Shown here: piece after piece, positions 8,962 through 16,962 of the stretch
Numbering within the stretch: the stretch's first letter is position 1
How the letters are laid out: each line of letters opens with the position of its first letter
DNA from: Amycolatopsis mongoliensis
GTDB taxonomy: Bacteria; Actinomycetota; Actinomycetes; Mycobacteriales; Pseudonocardiaceae
Direction of reading: 5' to 3'
Length of the DNA stretch: 64,000 bases
NCBI RefSeq assembly: GCF_030285665.1
Contig: NZ_CP127295.1
Coordinates: 2,294,001 to 2,358,000, forward strand
The notes under the pieces: generated by a model
What the model saw: the letters and a program-made list of their open reading frames with translations, nothing else
Database searches by the model: none
What the model was told of the DNA's origin: nothing
Position numbers and translations under genes: made by a program

Positions 8962-9724
8962 CGTCACCTCCGCTCAACCGGGCGAGTTCCGCACGCAGGT
9001 TCGGCGCGGCGGCCAGCAGCTCCCGGGTGTACTCGTGCCGCGGCGCGTCGTAGACCTGCTCGACGGCACCCAGCTCGACGATCTCGCCGCGGCGCATCAC
9101 CGCGACGCGGTCGCACACGTGCCGGACGACGCCGAGGTCGTGCGACACGAAGATCAGCGTCAGCGCGAACTGCTCCACCAACGACGCGAGCAGGTCGAGG
9201 ATCTGGCCGCGCACGGACACGTCCAGCGCGCTGACCGGCTCGTCGGCGATCAGCACGCTCGGGTTCGGCGCCAGCGCGCGGGCGATCGAGATCCGCTGCC
9301 GCTGGCCGCCGGAGAACTGGTGCGGGTACCGGCCCGCCGCGTCCGCGGGGAGCCCGACCGCCGCCAGCAGCTCGTCGACGAGCTTCGGGTTCCGGCGCCC
9401 CAGCGGTTCGGAGATGATGTCGGCGACGCGCATCCGCGGGTCGAGCGAACCCATCGGGTCCTGGAAGACGATCTGCAGTTCGGAGCGAAGGAAACCCAGC
9501 TTCCGCTCCGGGACGTCGTCGATGCGCCGGCCTTGGAACGAGACCGTGCCGGCGGTCGGCTTGTCCAGCGCGGCCAGCAGCCGCACCAGCGTGGACTTGC
9601 CCGAGCCGGACTCGCCGACGATGCCGAACCGCTGTCCCGCTTCGACGTCGAAGCTGACTCCGCGCAACGCGTGGACGTCCCGGCGGGCGTACCGCCGTTC
9701 GAGGTCGCGGACTTCGATGATCAT
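8954..9724 (-). CDS. Peptide/nickel-type ABC transporter ATP-binding protein (OppF-like)
   Basis: A 256-residue ABC ATPase: Walker A GESGSGKST (about 38-46), Q-loop VFQDPMGSLDP, signature FSGGQRQRISIARAL, Walker B VLIADEPVSALDVS, and switch His in FVSHDLGVV. The C-terminal HEYTRELLAAAP tail is the OppD/F extension. It is the second ATPase of the importer, paired with the gene just upstream, whose stop overlaps this ATG (ATGA). Confidence 0.93.
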   Translation of the reverse strand: MIIEVRDLERRYARRDVHALRGVSFDVEAGQRFGIVGESGSGKSTLVRLLAALDKPTAGTVSFQGRRIDDVPERKLGFLRSELQIVFQDPMGSLDPRMRVADIISEPLGRRNPKLVDELLAAVGLPADAAGRYPHQFSGGQRQRISIARALAPNPSVLIADEPVSALDVSVRGQILDLLASLVEQFALTLIFVSHDLGVVRHVCDRVAVMRRGEIVELGAVEQVYDAPRHEYTRELLAAAPNLRAELARLSGGDDD

Positions 9725-10452
9725 CGGCGGGCCTCCAGATCCGAGGCGTCGAGGAGCTTCCGCGTGTACTCGTGCTTCGGCGACGTCAGCACTTCGCGCG
9801 TCGAGCCCGCTTCGACGATCTCGCCGTCCAGCATCACCAGCACGCGCTCGCACACCGACGCGACCACCGCGAGGTCGTGCGTGATGAACAGCAACGCACT
9901 CTCGGCGGGCAACGACGTCTTGACGAGCGAAAGGATCTGCGCCTGCACCGTGACGTCGAGGGCGGTGGTCGGCTCGTCGCAGATCAGCAGCGACGGCTCG
10001 TTGGCCAGCGCCATCGCCAGCACCACCCGCTGCCGCTGCCCGCCGGACAGCTGGTGCGGGTACGCGCGGGCGGTGCCCGGCAGCCCGACGGCTGCCAGCA
10101 GGTCTTCGGCTCGATGGCGGCGACCGTGGATCCGGCCGGGCTCGGTGACCTGGCGGCCGACGCGCATGGCCGGGTTCAGCGCCGTCATCGGCTCCTGGAA
10201 GACCATGGCCAGCTCGTCACCGCGCAGCCGGGACAGGTCCTTTTCGGACATTCCCAGCAGCTCGCGACCGCCGAGCCGGATCGAGCCGGACGCCCGCAGT
10301 TCCTCGGGCAGCAGGCCCATGATCGCCAGCGCCGTCAGCGACTTCCCGGACCCGGACTCCCCGATCAGGCCGACGCGCTCCCCCGCCCCGATCTCGAACG
10401 AGACGTCGCGGACGAGCGAAGAGACACTGAGTCCCGTGACCGAGAGCGTCAT
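9721..10452 (-). CDS. Peptide/nickel-type ABC transporter ATP-binding protein (OppD-like)
   Basis: A 243-residue ABC ATPase with Walker A GESGSGKSL, VFQEPMTALNP, signature LSGGQRQRVVLAMAL, Walker B LLICDEPTTALDVT and FITHDLAVV. It is about 80 residues shorter than full-length OppD because it lacks the C-terminal iron-sulfur/oligopeptide extension, keeping only HEYTRKLLDAS. It overlaps both neighbours by 4 nt. It energises the importer with the OppF-like partner. Confidence 0.93.
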   Translation of the reverse strand: MTLSVTGLSVSSLVRDVSFEIGAGERVGLIGESGSGKSLTALAIMGLLPEELRASGSIRLGGRELLGMSEKDLSRLRGDELAMVFQEPMTALNPAMRVGRQVTEPGRIHGRRHRAEDLLAAVGLPGTARAYPHQLSGGQRQRVVLAMALANEPSLLICDEPTTALDVTVQAQILSLVKTSLPAESALLFITHDLAVVASVCERVLVMLDGEIVEAGSTREVLTSPKHEYTRKLLDASDLEARR

Positions 10453-11255
10453 ACCTTCGCCGCCAATCGGGGATCCAGGCGGTCGCGCAGGCCGTCGCCG
10501 AGGAGGTTGAAGCCCAGCACGGCGACGGCGATCGCGATGCCCGGCACCAGCGCCAGCCGCGGGTGCACGGTCAGCAGTTCCTGGGACTCCTGCAGCATCC
10601 GGCCCCACGACGGCGTCGGCGGCCGGGTGCCGAAGCCGAGGAACGACAACGCCGCTTCGGCGAGCACGGCGATCGCGAACGACACCGACGCCTGCACGAT
10701 CAGCAGTCCCGAGATGTTCGGCAGCACGTGCCGCACCGCGATGGTCAGCCGCGACCGGCCGCCGGCGCGGGCGGCGAGCACGAACTCGGTGCTCATCACC
10801 TGCAGCGTCCCGGACCGGGCGATCCGCGCGAACGACGGGATCGTCGCGATGCCGATCGCGACCATCGCGGTCAGCGTGTCCGCCCCGAACACCGCGCCGA
10901 ACATGATCGCCAGCAGCAGCGCGGGGAACGCCAGCCCGAGGTCGTTGACCCGCATGACGAACTCGCCGAGCCACCGCGGCGACATCCCGGCGAGGATCCC
11001 CAGCGGCGTGCCGACGACGGCGGCGATGCCGACCGCGACCACGCCGACGTACAGCGTGGTCCGCGCGCCGACCATGATCTGGCTGAGCACGTCCCGGCCG
11101 AACTTGTCCGTGCCGAAGAGGTTCGCGCCCCCGAACCCCAGGAGCCGGTGCGCCGCGTCGACCTTCACCGGGTCGAACGGCGTCCACACGAACGACAGCA
11201 ACGCGGCCAGCACGACCAGGCCGACGAGCACCCCGCCGATGACGAGACTGCGCAT
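10449..11255 (-). CDS. Peptide/nickel-type ABC transporter permease (DppC-like)
   Basis: A 268-residue inner-membrane permease with an N-terminal helix (VIGGVLVGLVVLAALLSFVW), the DppC-type LFGTDKFGRDVLSQIMVGART segment and several further membrane helices. The cytoplasmic EAA-like loop (EFVLAARAGGRSRLTIAVRHVLPN) docks the ATPase. FLGFGTRPPTPSWGRML near the C-terminus is characteristic of DppC/OppC. Its ATG shares one base with the stop of the DppB-like gene (TGATG). Confidence 0.93.
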   Translation of the reverse strand: MRSLVIGGVLVGLVVLAALLSFVWTPFDPVKVDAAHRLLGFGGANLFGTDKFGRDVLSQIMVGARTTLYVGVVAVGIAAVVGTPLGILAGMSPRWLGEFVMRVNDLGLAFPALLLAIMFGAVFGADTLTAMVAIGIATIPSFARIARSGTLQVMSTEFVLAARAGGRSRLTIAVRHVLPNISGLLIVQASVSFAIAVLAEAALSFLGFGTRPPTPSWGRMLQESQELLTVHPRLALVPGIAIAVAVLGFNLLGDGLRDRLDPRLAAKV

Positions 11256-12199
11256 CACGAACCTCGCAATCGCGGGTCGAGCACGGTGTAGAGGACATCG
11301 ACGACGAAATTGATCAGCAGCACGCCGACCACCAGCACGAGCACGATGCCCTGCACGGTCAGCAGGTCGCGGGCGGCGACGGCGTCCAGCAGCATCGAGC
11401 CCAGGCCCGGCAGCACGAACACGCGCTCGACGACGACCGCGCCGATCAGCAGCGTCGCCAGCTGCAACCCCAGCACGGTGACCACCGGGACCGACGCGTT
11501 GCGCAAGCCGTGGCGCACCAAAGCCTGTCCCGGCCGCAAGCCCTTCGACCGCGCGGTCCGGAGGTAGTCCTGGCCCAGCGTGTCGAGCACGGCCGAGCGC
11601 ACGTAGCGCGTGAGCACCGCGCCCTGCACCAGGCCCAGCGACAACGCCGGGAGGATCAGCCCGCGGACGAACTCGCCGGCGTCCTGGTCCGGCGGTGTCC
11701 ACCCGCCCGACGGCAGCCAGCGCAGCTGCACGGCGAAGATCTGCACGAGGATGATCCCGGCGAGGAACGCGGGGATCGCGACACCGACCTGCGACAACCC
11801 GGAAACGCTCGCACCGGAGGCCTTCCGGTGCTTCACCGCGGCGAACGACCCGGCCGGCACGGCGATCACCAGCGCCACCACCATGCCGGCGCCGACCAGC
11901 CAGAGCGTGACGCCGAGCCGGTCGAGCAGCTGCGGGCCGATCGCGTCGCGGGTGACGTACGAGCGGCCGAAGTCGCCGTGCAGCACGCCACCGATCCAGT
12001 CGAAGTACTGCGTGACCAGCGGCCGGTCGATGCCGAACTCCGCGCGCGTCTTGGCCAGCAGCTCCGGCGTCGCGTTGACGCCGAGCGCGACCTGCGCCGG
12101 ATCGCCCGGCAGCACGGCCATGAACAGGAACACCACGATCGACGCGACCAGCACGCTGACCACGAAGATCGCCACCCGGCGCAGCACCCTGGCCGTCAT
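11255..12199 (-). CDS. Peptide/nickel-type ABC transporter permease (DppB-like)
   Basis: A 314-residue permease with six predicted membrane helices. The N-terminal RRVAIFVVSVLVASIVVFLFM helix and PGDPAQVALG, the EAA-like loop (DYLRTARSKGLRPGQALVRH) and the C-terminal YTVLDPRLR are DppB/OppB hallmarks. The start overlaps the solute-binding-protein stop (ATGA). It forms the channel with the DppC-like partner. Confidence 0.93.
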   Translation of the reverse strand: MTARVLRRVAIFVVSVLVASIVVFLFMAVLPGDPAQVALGVNATPELLAKTRAEFGIDRPLVTQYFDWIGGVLHGDFGRSYVTRDAIGPQLLDRLGVTLWLVGAGMVVALVIAVPAGSFAAVKHRKASGASVSGLSQVGVAIPAFLAGIILVQIFAVQLRWLPSGGWTPPDQDAGEFVRGLILPALSLGLVQGAVLTRYVRSAVLDTLGQDYLRTARSKGLRPGQALVRHGLRNASVPVVTVLGLQLATLLIGAVVVERVFVLPGLGSMLLDAVAARDLLTVQGIVLVLVVGVLLINFVVDVLYTVLDPRLRGS

Positions 12200-13686
12200 C
12201 GCGGTGCCAGCCCGGTGAGGTCGAACGACTCGCTGACCTGGTTCTGCACGAACCCGCCGACCTTCGCCTTCGCCACGATGACGTTGGGGAACAGGAACAG
12301 CCAGTCCGCGGCCGCGTCGGTGTTCAGCTGCCGCGCCACCTGCTTCATGTCCGCGACCTGCTGCTCCGGCGTGCCGCTGTCGGCTTCGGCGAGCAGCTGC
12401 TGGACACGCTTGCTGTCGTAGCCCCAGTAGTACTTCGGCTTCCCGAACGTCGTGATGTCGCGGGCCTCGACGTGCTGGATGATCGACAGGTCGTAGTCGT
12501 GGTCGGTGAACACCTGCTTGAGCCACACCGCCGGGAAGTCGAGGGGTTCGATCGTGGTCCGGACACCGACGTCGGCGAGCTGCGACTGCACGACCTGCGC
12601 GGCCGACACCGCGTAGGGCAGGTTCGGGATCCGCAGCCGCAGGTTCAGGTTCGTCGCGTGTGCCTCGGTCAGCAGCGCTTCCGCCTTGGCCGGGTCGAAC
12701 GGGTGGACGTTCGCCAGGTCCTCGTACCAGGGATCGGTCGGCGGGACCATGCTGCCGATCAGCGTGCCGCGGCCCGCCCACGCCGTGTCCAGCAACGCCT
12801 TCCGGTCGATCGCGTACGTCAGCGCCTGGCGCACGCGGACGTCGTTCAGCGGCGCCCGTGCGTTGTTCATCGCGAGCGTGACCTCGCTGTTCGACGTGCC
12901 CTGGACGACCTGGAACCGGTCGTCGGCCTGGAACTGCGGGATCGAGTCGGGCGCGGTGATCGCGGAGATGACGTCGATCCCGTTGCTGTAGAGCGCGTTG
13001 TTCAGCGCGGTCGGGTCCTTGATGTACTTGAGGACCACCGTGGCGTACGCCGGTTTCCGGCCCCAGTAGGCGGGATTCGCCGTCAGCACCACGGAGTCGC
13101 CGCGCTTGCGAGCGGCCACGACGTACGGACCGGTGCCGACGGGTTTGTTCGCGAGATCCGCGACCCCGGTCGGGCTGAACATCGCGCCGAGCCGGCTGGT
13201 GAGGCTGAACAGCCAGCCGTTGGACGGCTTCGACAGCACGACCCGCGCGTGGTCCGGCGCGACGACGTCGACGTGGTCGACGACGTCCATCGTGGACTTG
13301 ATCGAGATCGTCCAGTCGGTCTTCACGCGCAGCAGGGAGAACTTGACGTCCTCGGCGGTGAACGGCGCACCGTTGCTGAACTTGACGCCCGGCCGCAGCT
13401 GGAAGTCGTAGGTCTTGCGGTCCGGGCTGATCGTCCACGACTTCGCGAGCAGCGGCACGACCTTGCCCTGCGAGTCGAGCTTCACCAGGCCTTCGTAGAC
13501 GTTGTAGAGCAACGCCTGCGGGATCGCCGCACCGTCGGTACGGGTGAAGTCGAAGTTCGCCGGCTCCGCCGAGAACCCGACGGAAAGCGTGTCCGGGCCG
13601 GCGGAAACGCTCGCCGACGAGCCGGCCGAGCAGCCGGACGCCACGAGCAGCAGCGCCGCTGCCAGCACGGGAATCCGGGCTTTCAT
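12196..13686 (-). CDS. ABC transporter solute-binding lipoprotein, peptide/nickel type (family 5)
   Basis: A 496-residue extracytoplasmic binding protein. It starts with a lipoprotein signal peptide, with lipobox LVASGC and the lipidated Cys at residue 19. Family-5 motifs follow: PQALLYNVYEGLVKLD, SWTISPDRKTYDFQLRPGVKFSNG, VGTGPYVV, DVRVRQALTYAIDRKAL and PLDFPAVWLKQ. The ligand cannot be read from sequence, but the operon's amidase and two dehydrogenases suggest a small amide or amino-aldehyde precursor. It is the first gene of the eight-gene operon. A FadR-type operator lies just upstream (13706-13720). Confidence 0.93.
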   Translation of the reverse strand: MKARIPVLAAALLLVASGCSAGSSASVSAGPDTLSVGFSAEPANFDFTRTDGAAIPQALLYNVYEGLVKLDSQGKVVPLLAKSWTISPDRKTYDFQLRPGVKFSNGAPFTAEDVKFSLLRVKTDWTISIKSTMDVVDHVDVVAPDHARVVLSKPSNGWLFSLTSRLGAMFSPTGVADLANKPVGTGPYVVAARKRGDSVVLTANPAYWGRKPAYATVVLKYIKDPTALNNALYSNGIDVISAITAPDSIPQFQADDRFQVVQGTSNSEVTLAMNNARAPLNDVRVRQALTYAIDRKALLDTAWAGRGTLIGSMVPPTDPWYEDLANVHPFDPAKAEALLTEAHATNLNLRLRIPNLPYAVSAAQVVQSQLADVGVRTTIEPLDFPAVWLKQVFTDHDYDLSIIQHVEARDITTFGKPKYYWGYDSKRVQQLLAEADSGTPEQQVADMKQVARQLNTDAAADWLFLFPNVIVAKAKVGGFVQNQVSESFDLTGLAPR

Positions 13687-13705
13687 CTGGCCTCCAGGTC
13701 GGTAC

Positions 13706-13720
13706 ACTGGTCTGACCAGT
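13706..13720. promoter_or_regulatory. FadR/GntR-type operator between transporter operon and its regulator
   Basis: ACTGGTCTGACCAGT is a perfect inverted repeat of two 7-base arms around a central T. It contains TGGTCnGACCA, the known core of FadR-subfamily operators. It lies 20 bp upstream of the solute-binding-protein start (minus strand) and 33 bp upstream of the FadR-like gene (plus strand), so one bound dimer could govern both. Direct binding is inference from motif and position. Confidence 0.8.
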
Positions 13721-13752
13721 AGCCTGCACGCGACGGACGTCGAGGTCAAGGG

Positions 13753-14499
13753 ATGCGGTTCGAACCGGTGGCTCCGGTCCGCGCGTACGAGCGGGTCGTC
13801 GAGCAGATCGAGCAGGCCGTCGTCAGCGGTGCGCTCAAGCCGGGGGAACGCCTGCCCAGCGAACGCGAGCTGATGACGCAGTTCGGCGTCGGCCGCTCGA
13901 CCGTCCGGGAAGCCCTGCGGGTGCTCCAAGCCGCCGAAATGATCCGCTCACGGCCCGGTGACCCGCGGGGGCCGGAGGTGCTGGCCGCGTCGCCGGCGGC
14001 GTTGCACCGCTCGATGCACCGGCTCGCGCGCGCCGACCACGTCGGACTTGCCGAACTGCTGCAGTTCCGGATGATCCTCGACGGCTCGGCCCACCTGCTC
14101 GCCGCCGAACTGCGCACCGACGACGACCTGACCGGCCTCGACACGGCGCTGGAGGCGATGCGCGAAGGAGTCTCGCACGGCTATGCGGAGTTCAGCCGCG
14201 CCGACGTCGCCTTCCACGAAGTCATCGCGCGCATCTCGCGCAATCCCCTGCTGGTGGTCAGCGAAGAAGTCGTGCGCGGAGTCGTGCTGGAGCTGATCGA
14301 GGACAAGCTGGAACACGCCAGCAACCGGACTTCGCTGATGCGCGCGTGGCTCTCCCACCACGCCGAAGTGCTCGACGCGATCCGCTCGGCCGACGGCGCC
14401 GGCGCGGCCCACCTGGCCAAGCAGGCGTTGTACGACAACTACGCCGAATACGTGCCCGCCGCGCAGCGACCGCTGCTGACGCCGTTGCTGCGGTCCTAG
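13753..14499 (+). CDS. GntR-family transcriptional regulator, FadR subfamily
   Basis: A 248-residue regulator. The N-terminal winged helix (about 8-75) has the GntR signature GERLPSERELMTQFGVGRSTVREALRVLQ. The all-helical FCD ligand domain (about 95-235) carries putative metal-binding residues (Asp in RADVAFHEVI, His in FHEVI, and WLSHHAEVL). FadR-type regulators are usually released from DNA by an acid or metabolite of the pathway they control. It is divergent from the transporter-ALDH-SDR-amidase operon with the operator between them, so it most likely represses that operon. Confidence 0.92.
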   Translation: MRFEPVAPVRAYERVVEQIEQAVVSGALKPGERLPSERELMTQFGVGRSTVREALRVLQAAEMIRSRPGDPRGPEVLAASPAALHRSMHRLARADHVGLAELLQFRMILDGSAHLLAAELRTDDDLTGLDTALEAMREGVSHGYAEFSRADVAFHEVIARISRNPLLVVSEEVVRGVVLELIEDKLEHASNRTSLMRAWLSHHAEVLDAIRSADGAGAAHLAKQALYDNYAEYVPAAQRPLLTPLLRS

Positions 14500-14509
14500 A
14501 CTCGGCGGG

Positions 14510-15544
14510 ATGGACACGGCGAAACGGGACGGCGCCGGGCTCGCGCTCTCCGGGGGCGGCTATCGCGCGATGCTCTTCCACGCCGGCGCACTCTGGCGCC
14601 TCAACGAACTCGGCTGGCTGCCCAAGCTGACCACCGTCTCGAGCGTCTCCGGTGGTTCGATCGCCGCCGGCGTCCTGGCGCACGCGTGGCACAAGCTGTG
14701 GTTCGGCGACGACGGCGTTGCGGAGAACTTCGGCAAGGAAGTCGTGCAGCCGCTGCGGAAACTGGCCCGCACCAACCTCGACATCCCGGTGACGCTGAAG
14801 GCCATGGTGATGCCGTGGCGCAGTGCCGGCGAGGAGCTGGCGCGCCGCTACGCGAAGCACCTCTTCGGCGACTGCCGCCTGGCGGACCTCGACCCGGCCG
14901 GGCCGAACTTCGTGTTCACCGCGACCAGCCTGCAGGACGGCTCGCTGTGGTGGTTCTTCCGGCAGCCCGGCCCGCACGGGCAGGTGCCGCTGGCGACGGC
15001 GGTGGCCGCGTCCTCGGCCTTCCCGCCGATGCTCTCGCCGGTCGTGATCCCGGATCCGCACAAGCCGGACCGCAGGATCGTGCTCAGCGACGCCGGCGTG
15101 TACGACAACCTCGGCCTCGACCCGATCGAGAACCAGCGGGCGACCGTCCTGGTAAGCGACGCCGGCAAGAAGATGAAGCACGAGGAGAAGCCGCAGCAGA
15201 ACTGGCCGATGCAGTTGTTCCGCGTGCTGACGGTGATGGACAACCAGGTCCGCGAGCTGCGCACCGGCTCCCTGCTGAAGTCCTACCAGGACAAGCAGTT
15301 CGCCGGCACCTACTGGGCGACCTACAGCGACATCACGCACTTCGAACTGCCGGACGCCCTGCCCGCGCCGATCGAGCGGACCCGCGCACTGGCCGAGACG
15401 AAGACGCGGCTGGCCAGGATGTCCGAGCAGGTGCAGGACCGGCTGGTCAACTGGGGCTACGCCGCCTGCGACGCCGGGATGCGCAGGTGGGTCGACCCGG
15501 CCGCGGTCGCGCCGGAGCGGTTCCCCTACCCGGGCGGCGTTTAG
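14510..15544 (+). CDS. Patatin-like phospholipase
   Basis: A 344-residue cytoplasmic patatin. The oxyanion-hole motif ALSGGGYRAMLFHAG is at residues 12-26, the nucleophile-elbow GxSxG is VSSVSGGSIAAG (Ser near 47), and the catalytic Asp is in LSDAGVYDNLG (about 198), where DAG replaces the usual DGG. No signal peptide is present. It starts 10 bp after the FadR-like gene on the same strand and may be co-transcribed, but nothing else links it to the catabolic operon. Its 3' end overlaps the convergent sortase gene by 4 nt. Confidence 0.88.
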   Translation: MDTAKRDGAGLALSGGGYRAMLFHAGALWRLNELGWLPKLTTVSSVSGGSIAAGVLAHAWHKLWFGDDGVAENFGKEVVQPLRKLARTNLDIPVTLKAMVMPWRSAGEELARRYAKHLFGDCRLADLDPAGPNFVFTATSLQDGSLWWFFRQPGPHGQVPLATAVAASSAFPPMLSPVVIPDPHKPDRRIVLSDAGVYDNLGLDPIENQRATVLVSDAGKKMKHEEKPQQNWPMQLFRVLTVMDNQVRELRTGSLLKSYQDKQFAGTYWATYSDITHFELPDALPAPIERTRALAETKTRLARMSEQVQDRLVNWGYAACDAGMRRWVDPAAVAPERFPYPGGV

Positions 15545-16128
15545 GCCGCGAGGTTCGCGTAGACGACGATGTTGTCCTTGTAGCTGTGCTCGGCGTGGTC
15601 GAACGCGCCACCGCAGGTGATCAGGCGCAGCTCGGGCTTGTCGCTGTTGCCGTAGACGGCGTCGCGCGGGAACGTGTCCTTCGGGACCTGTGTGACGCGG
15701 TCGACGACGAACTTCAGCTTCTTGCCGTCGCTGCGGTCGATGTCCACCTCGTCGCCGGGCACGAGGTCCTTGAGCTTGAAGAAGATGCCGGGCTTCTTGT
15801 CGCCGTCGACGTGCCCGAGCACGATCGCCGGGCCGACGTCACCGGGCACCGGGGAGAGCTTGTACCAGGCGGCCTGCATCGGCTGGTGCACCGACGGGAC
15901 GGAGATCGAGCCGTCGATCTTGACCGCGACGGCGAGCAGGGTGGACTCCGCGCCGATCTTGGGGATCTTCACCGACGTCGGCTGGAGCCCCTTGAACGGC
16001 TTGGTGACCGGGATCGACGACGTGACAGGTGCGCCCGCCGCGGCGGGCTTCGGCGCCTCCGCGGCACTGCAGCCGGCCAGGACCAGGGCGAGCGCGGCAA
16101 CGGCCGCGCCCGCCCAGCGAACCGTCAC
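15541..16128 (-). CDS. Class F sortase
   Basis: A 195-residue sortase with a single N-terminal membrane/signal segment, which also contains a lipobox-like LVLAGC. The catalytic His lies in IVLGHVDG (about residue 107), the Cys in LRLITCGGAFD (about 172), and the C-terminal substrate-site segment is SYKDNIVVYA. HVDG and LITCGG are class F features. Sortases cleave at a sorting motif and transfer the protein to an amine. The GTG start overlaps the stop of the secreted Ser/Thr-rich gene upstream (GTGA), making that protein the obvious candidate substrate. Confidence 0.9.
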   Translation of the reverse strand: MTVRWAGAAVAALALVLAGCSAAEAPKPAAAGAPVTSSIPVTKPFKGLQPTSVKIPKIGAESTLLAVAVKIDGSISVPSVHQPMQAAWYKLSPVPGDVGPAIVLGHVDGDKKPGIFFKLKDLVPGDEVDIDRSDGKKLKFVVDRVTQVPKDTFPRDAVYGNSDKPELRLITCGGAFDHAEHSYKDNIVVYANLAA

Positions 16129-16901
16129 CGGGCCGTGCCGCCGAAGCCCGTCTCGACCCCGCCCTTGGGCGCGACCTTGACCTGGGCCTTCGGAGCAGCG
16201 TTGCCGGATGCGGTGGTGGTCGTCGTGACGGTCGTGGCCGAGGTCGCCGTGGTGATCGGCGCGGTGCTCGACGGCGAGGCACTGGTGCTGGTGCTCGGGC
16301 TCGTCGAGGTCGGCGGCTGCTCCTGCTCGAACTCCACGATGCCCTCGCCGTCCTGCTTCCCGCAGGTCCAGCTGAACTTTCCGGTCGTGGTGCCCGCGGG
16401 CAGGCTGGTGACGCGCACGGTGTAGTTCCAGAGCAGGCCGTTCGCGCCGTCCTGGTCCGGTCCGCTGGTGACGTCGAGGTACTGCGTCGCCACGTTCCCG
16501 GGCGCCCCGGCCGCGCAGGCGATGACCAGGACCCCTTCGCCGCCGACGCCGACGAAGCCGTGGCCGACGTTGTCCTGCTGAGGGTCGTCGTCCTTCGGAG
16601 GCTCCTGGGTGTCGCCTTCGACCTCGGGCTCGGCCTTGGGCGCGATCCGCTTGTCGGTGGTCTTCACCTCGGACCGGGTCGGGTCGGAAGTCGCGATGCC
16701 CGAAGTCGACGAGGGGACCGTGGCCGGCGCGTCCGAAGTGGTCGTGCTCGTCGGGCTGCTCGAAGTCTCCGATGTCGACGTGCTGGTTTCCGTGGTCGAC
16801 GTGGGGGTTTCGTCCTGTGCCAGCGCGACCGGCGCGGCGGCGAAAGTGGCCAGCGCAGCTGCCGAAACGACACCTGCGACCCGGTTCAGCGTTCTACCCA
16901 C
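16125..16901 (-). CDS. Secreted Ser/Thr-rich protein, probable partner of the class F sortase
   Basis: A 258-residue exported protein. A signal peptide (ending near PVALA) is followed by a long Ser/Thr-rich, probably glycosylated low-complexity region, and a central domain of about 85 residues with two cysteines (VIACAAG, SWTCGKQ) and IVEFEQEQP. A second Thr/Ser-rich stretch ends in VAPKGGVETGFGGTAR. VETG resembles an LPxTG-type sorting motif, but no hydrophobic anchor or basic tail follows. I chose GTG at 16901 because of GGGAG five bases upstream; TTG at 16913 is the alternative. Function unknown; it is co-translated with the sortase. Confidence 0.8.
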   Translation of the reverse strand: MGRTLNRVAGVVSAAALATFAAAPVALAQDETPTSTTETSTSTSETSSSPTSTTTSDAPATVPSSTSGIATSDPTRSEVKTTDKRIAPKAEPEVEGDTQEPPKDDDPQQDNVGHGFVGVGGEGVLVIACAAGAPGNVATQYLDVTSGPDQDGANGLLWNYTVRVTSLPAGTTTGKFSWTCGKQDGEGIVEFEQEQPPTSTSPSTSTSASPSSTAPITTATSATTVTTTTTASGNAAPKAQVKVAPKGGVETGFGGTAR

Positions 16902-16962
16902 GACGACTCCCAACGGCGGTTGATCAGCGATGTCGCGACTATCGACGATTTGTCGACCGGCG

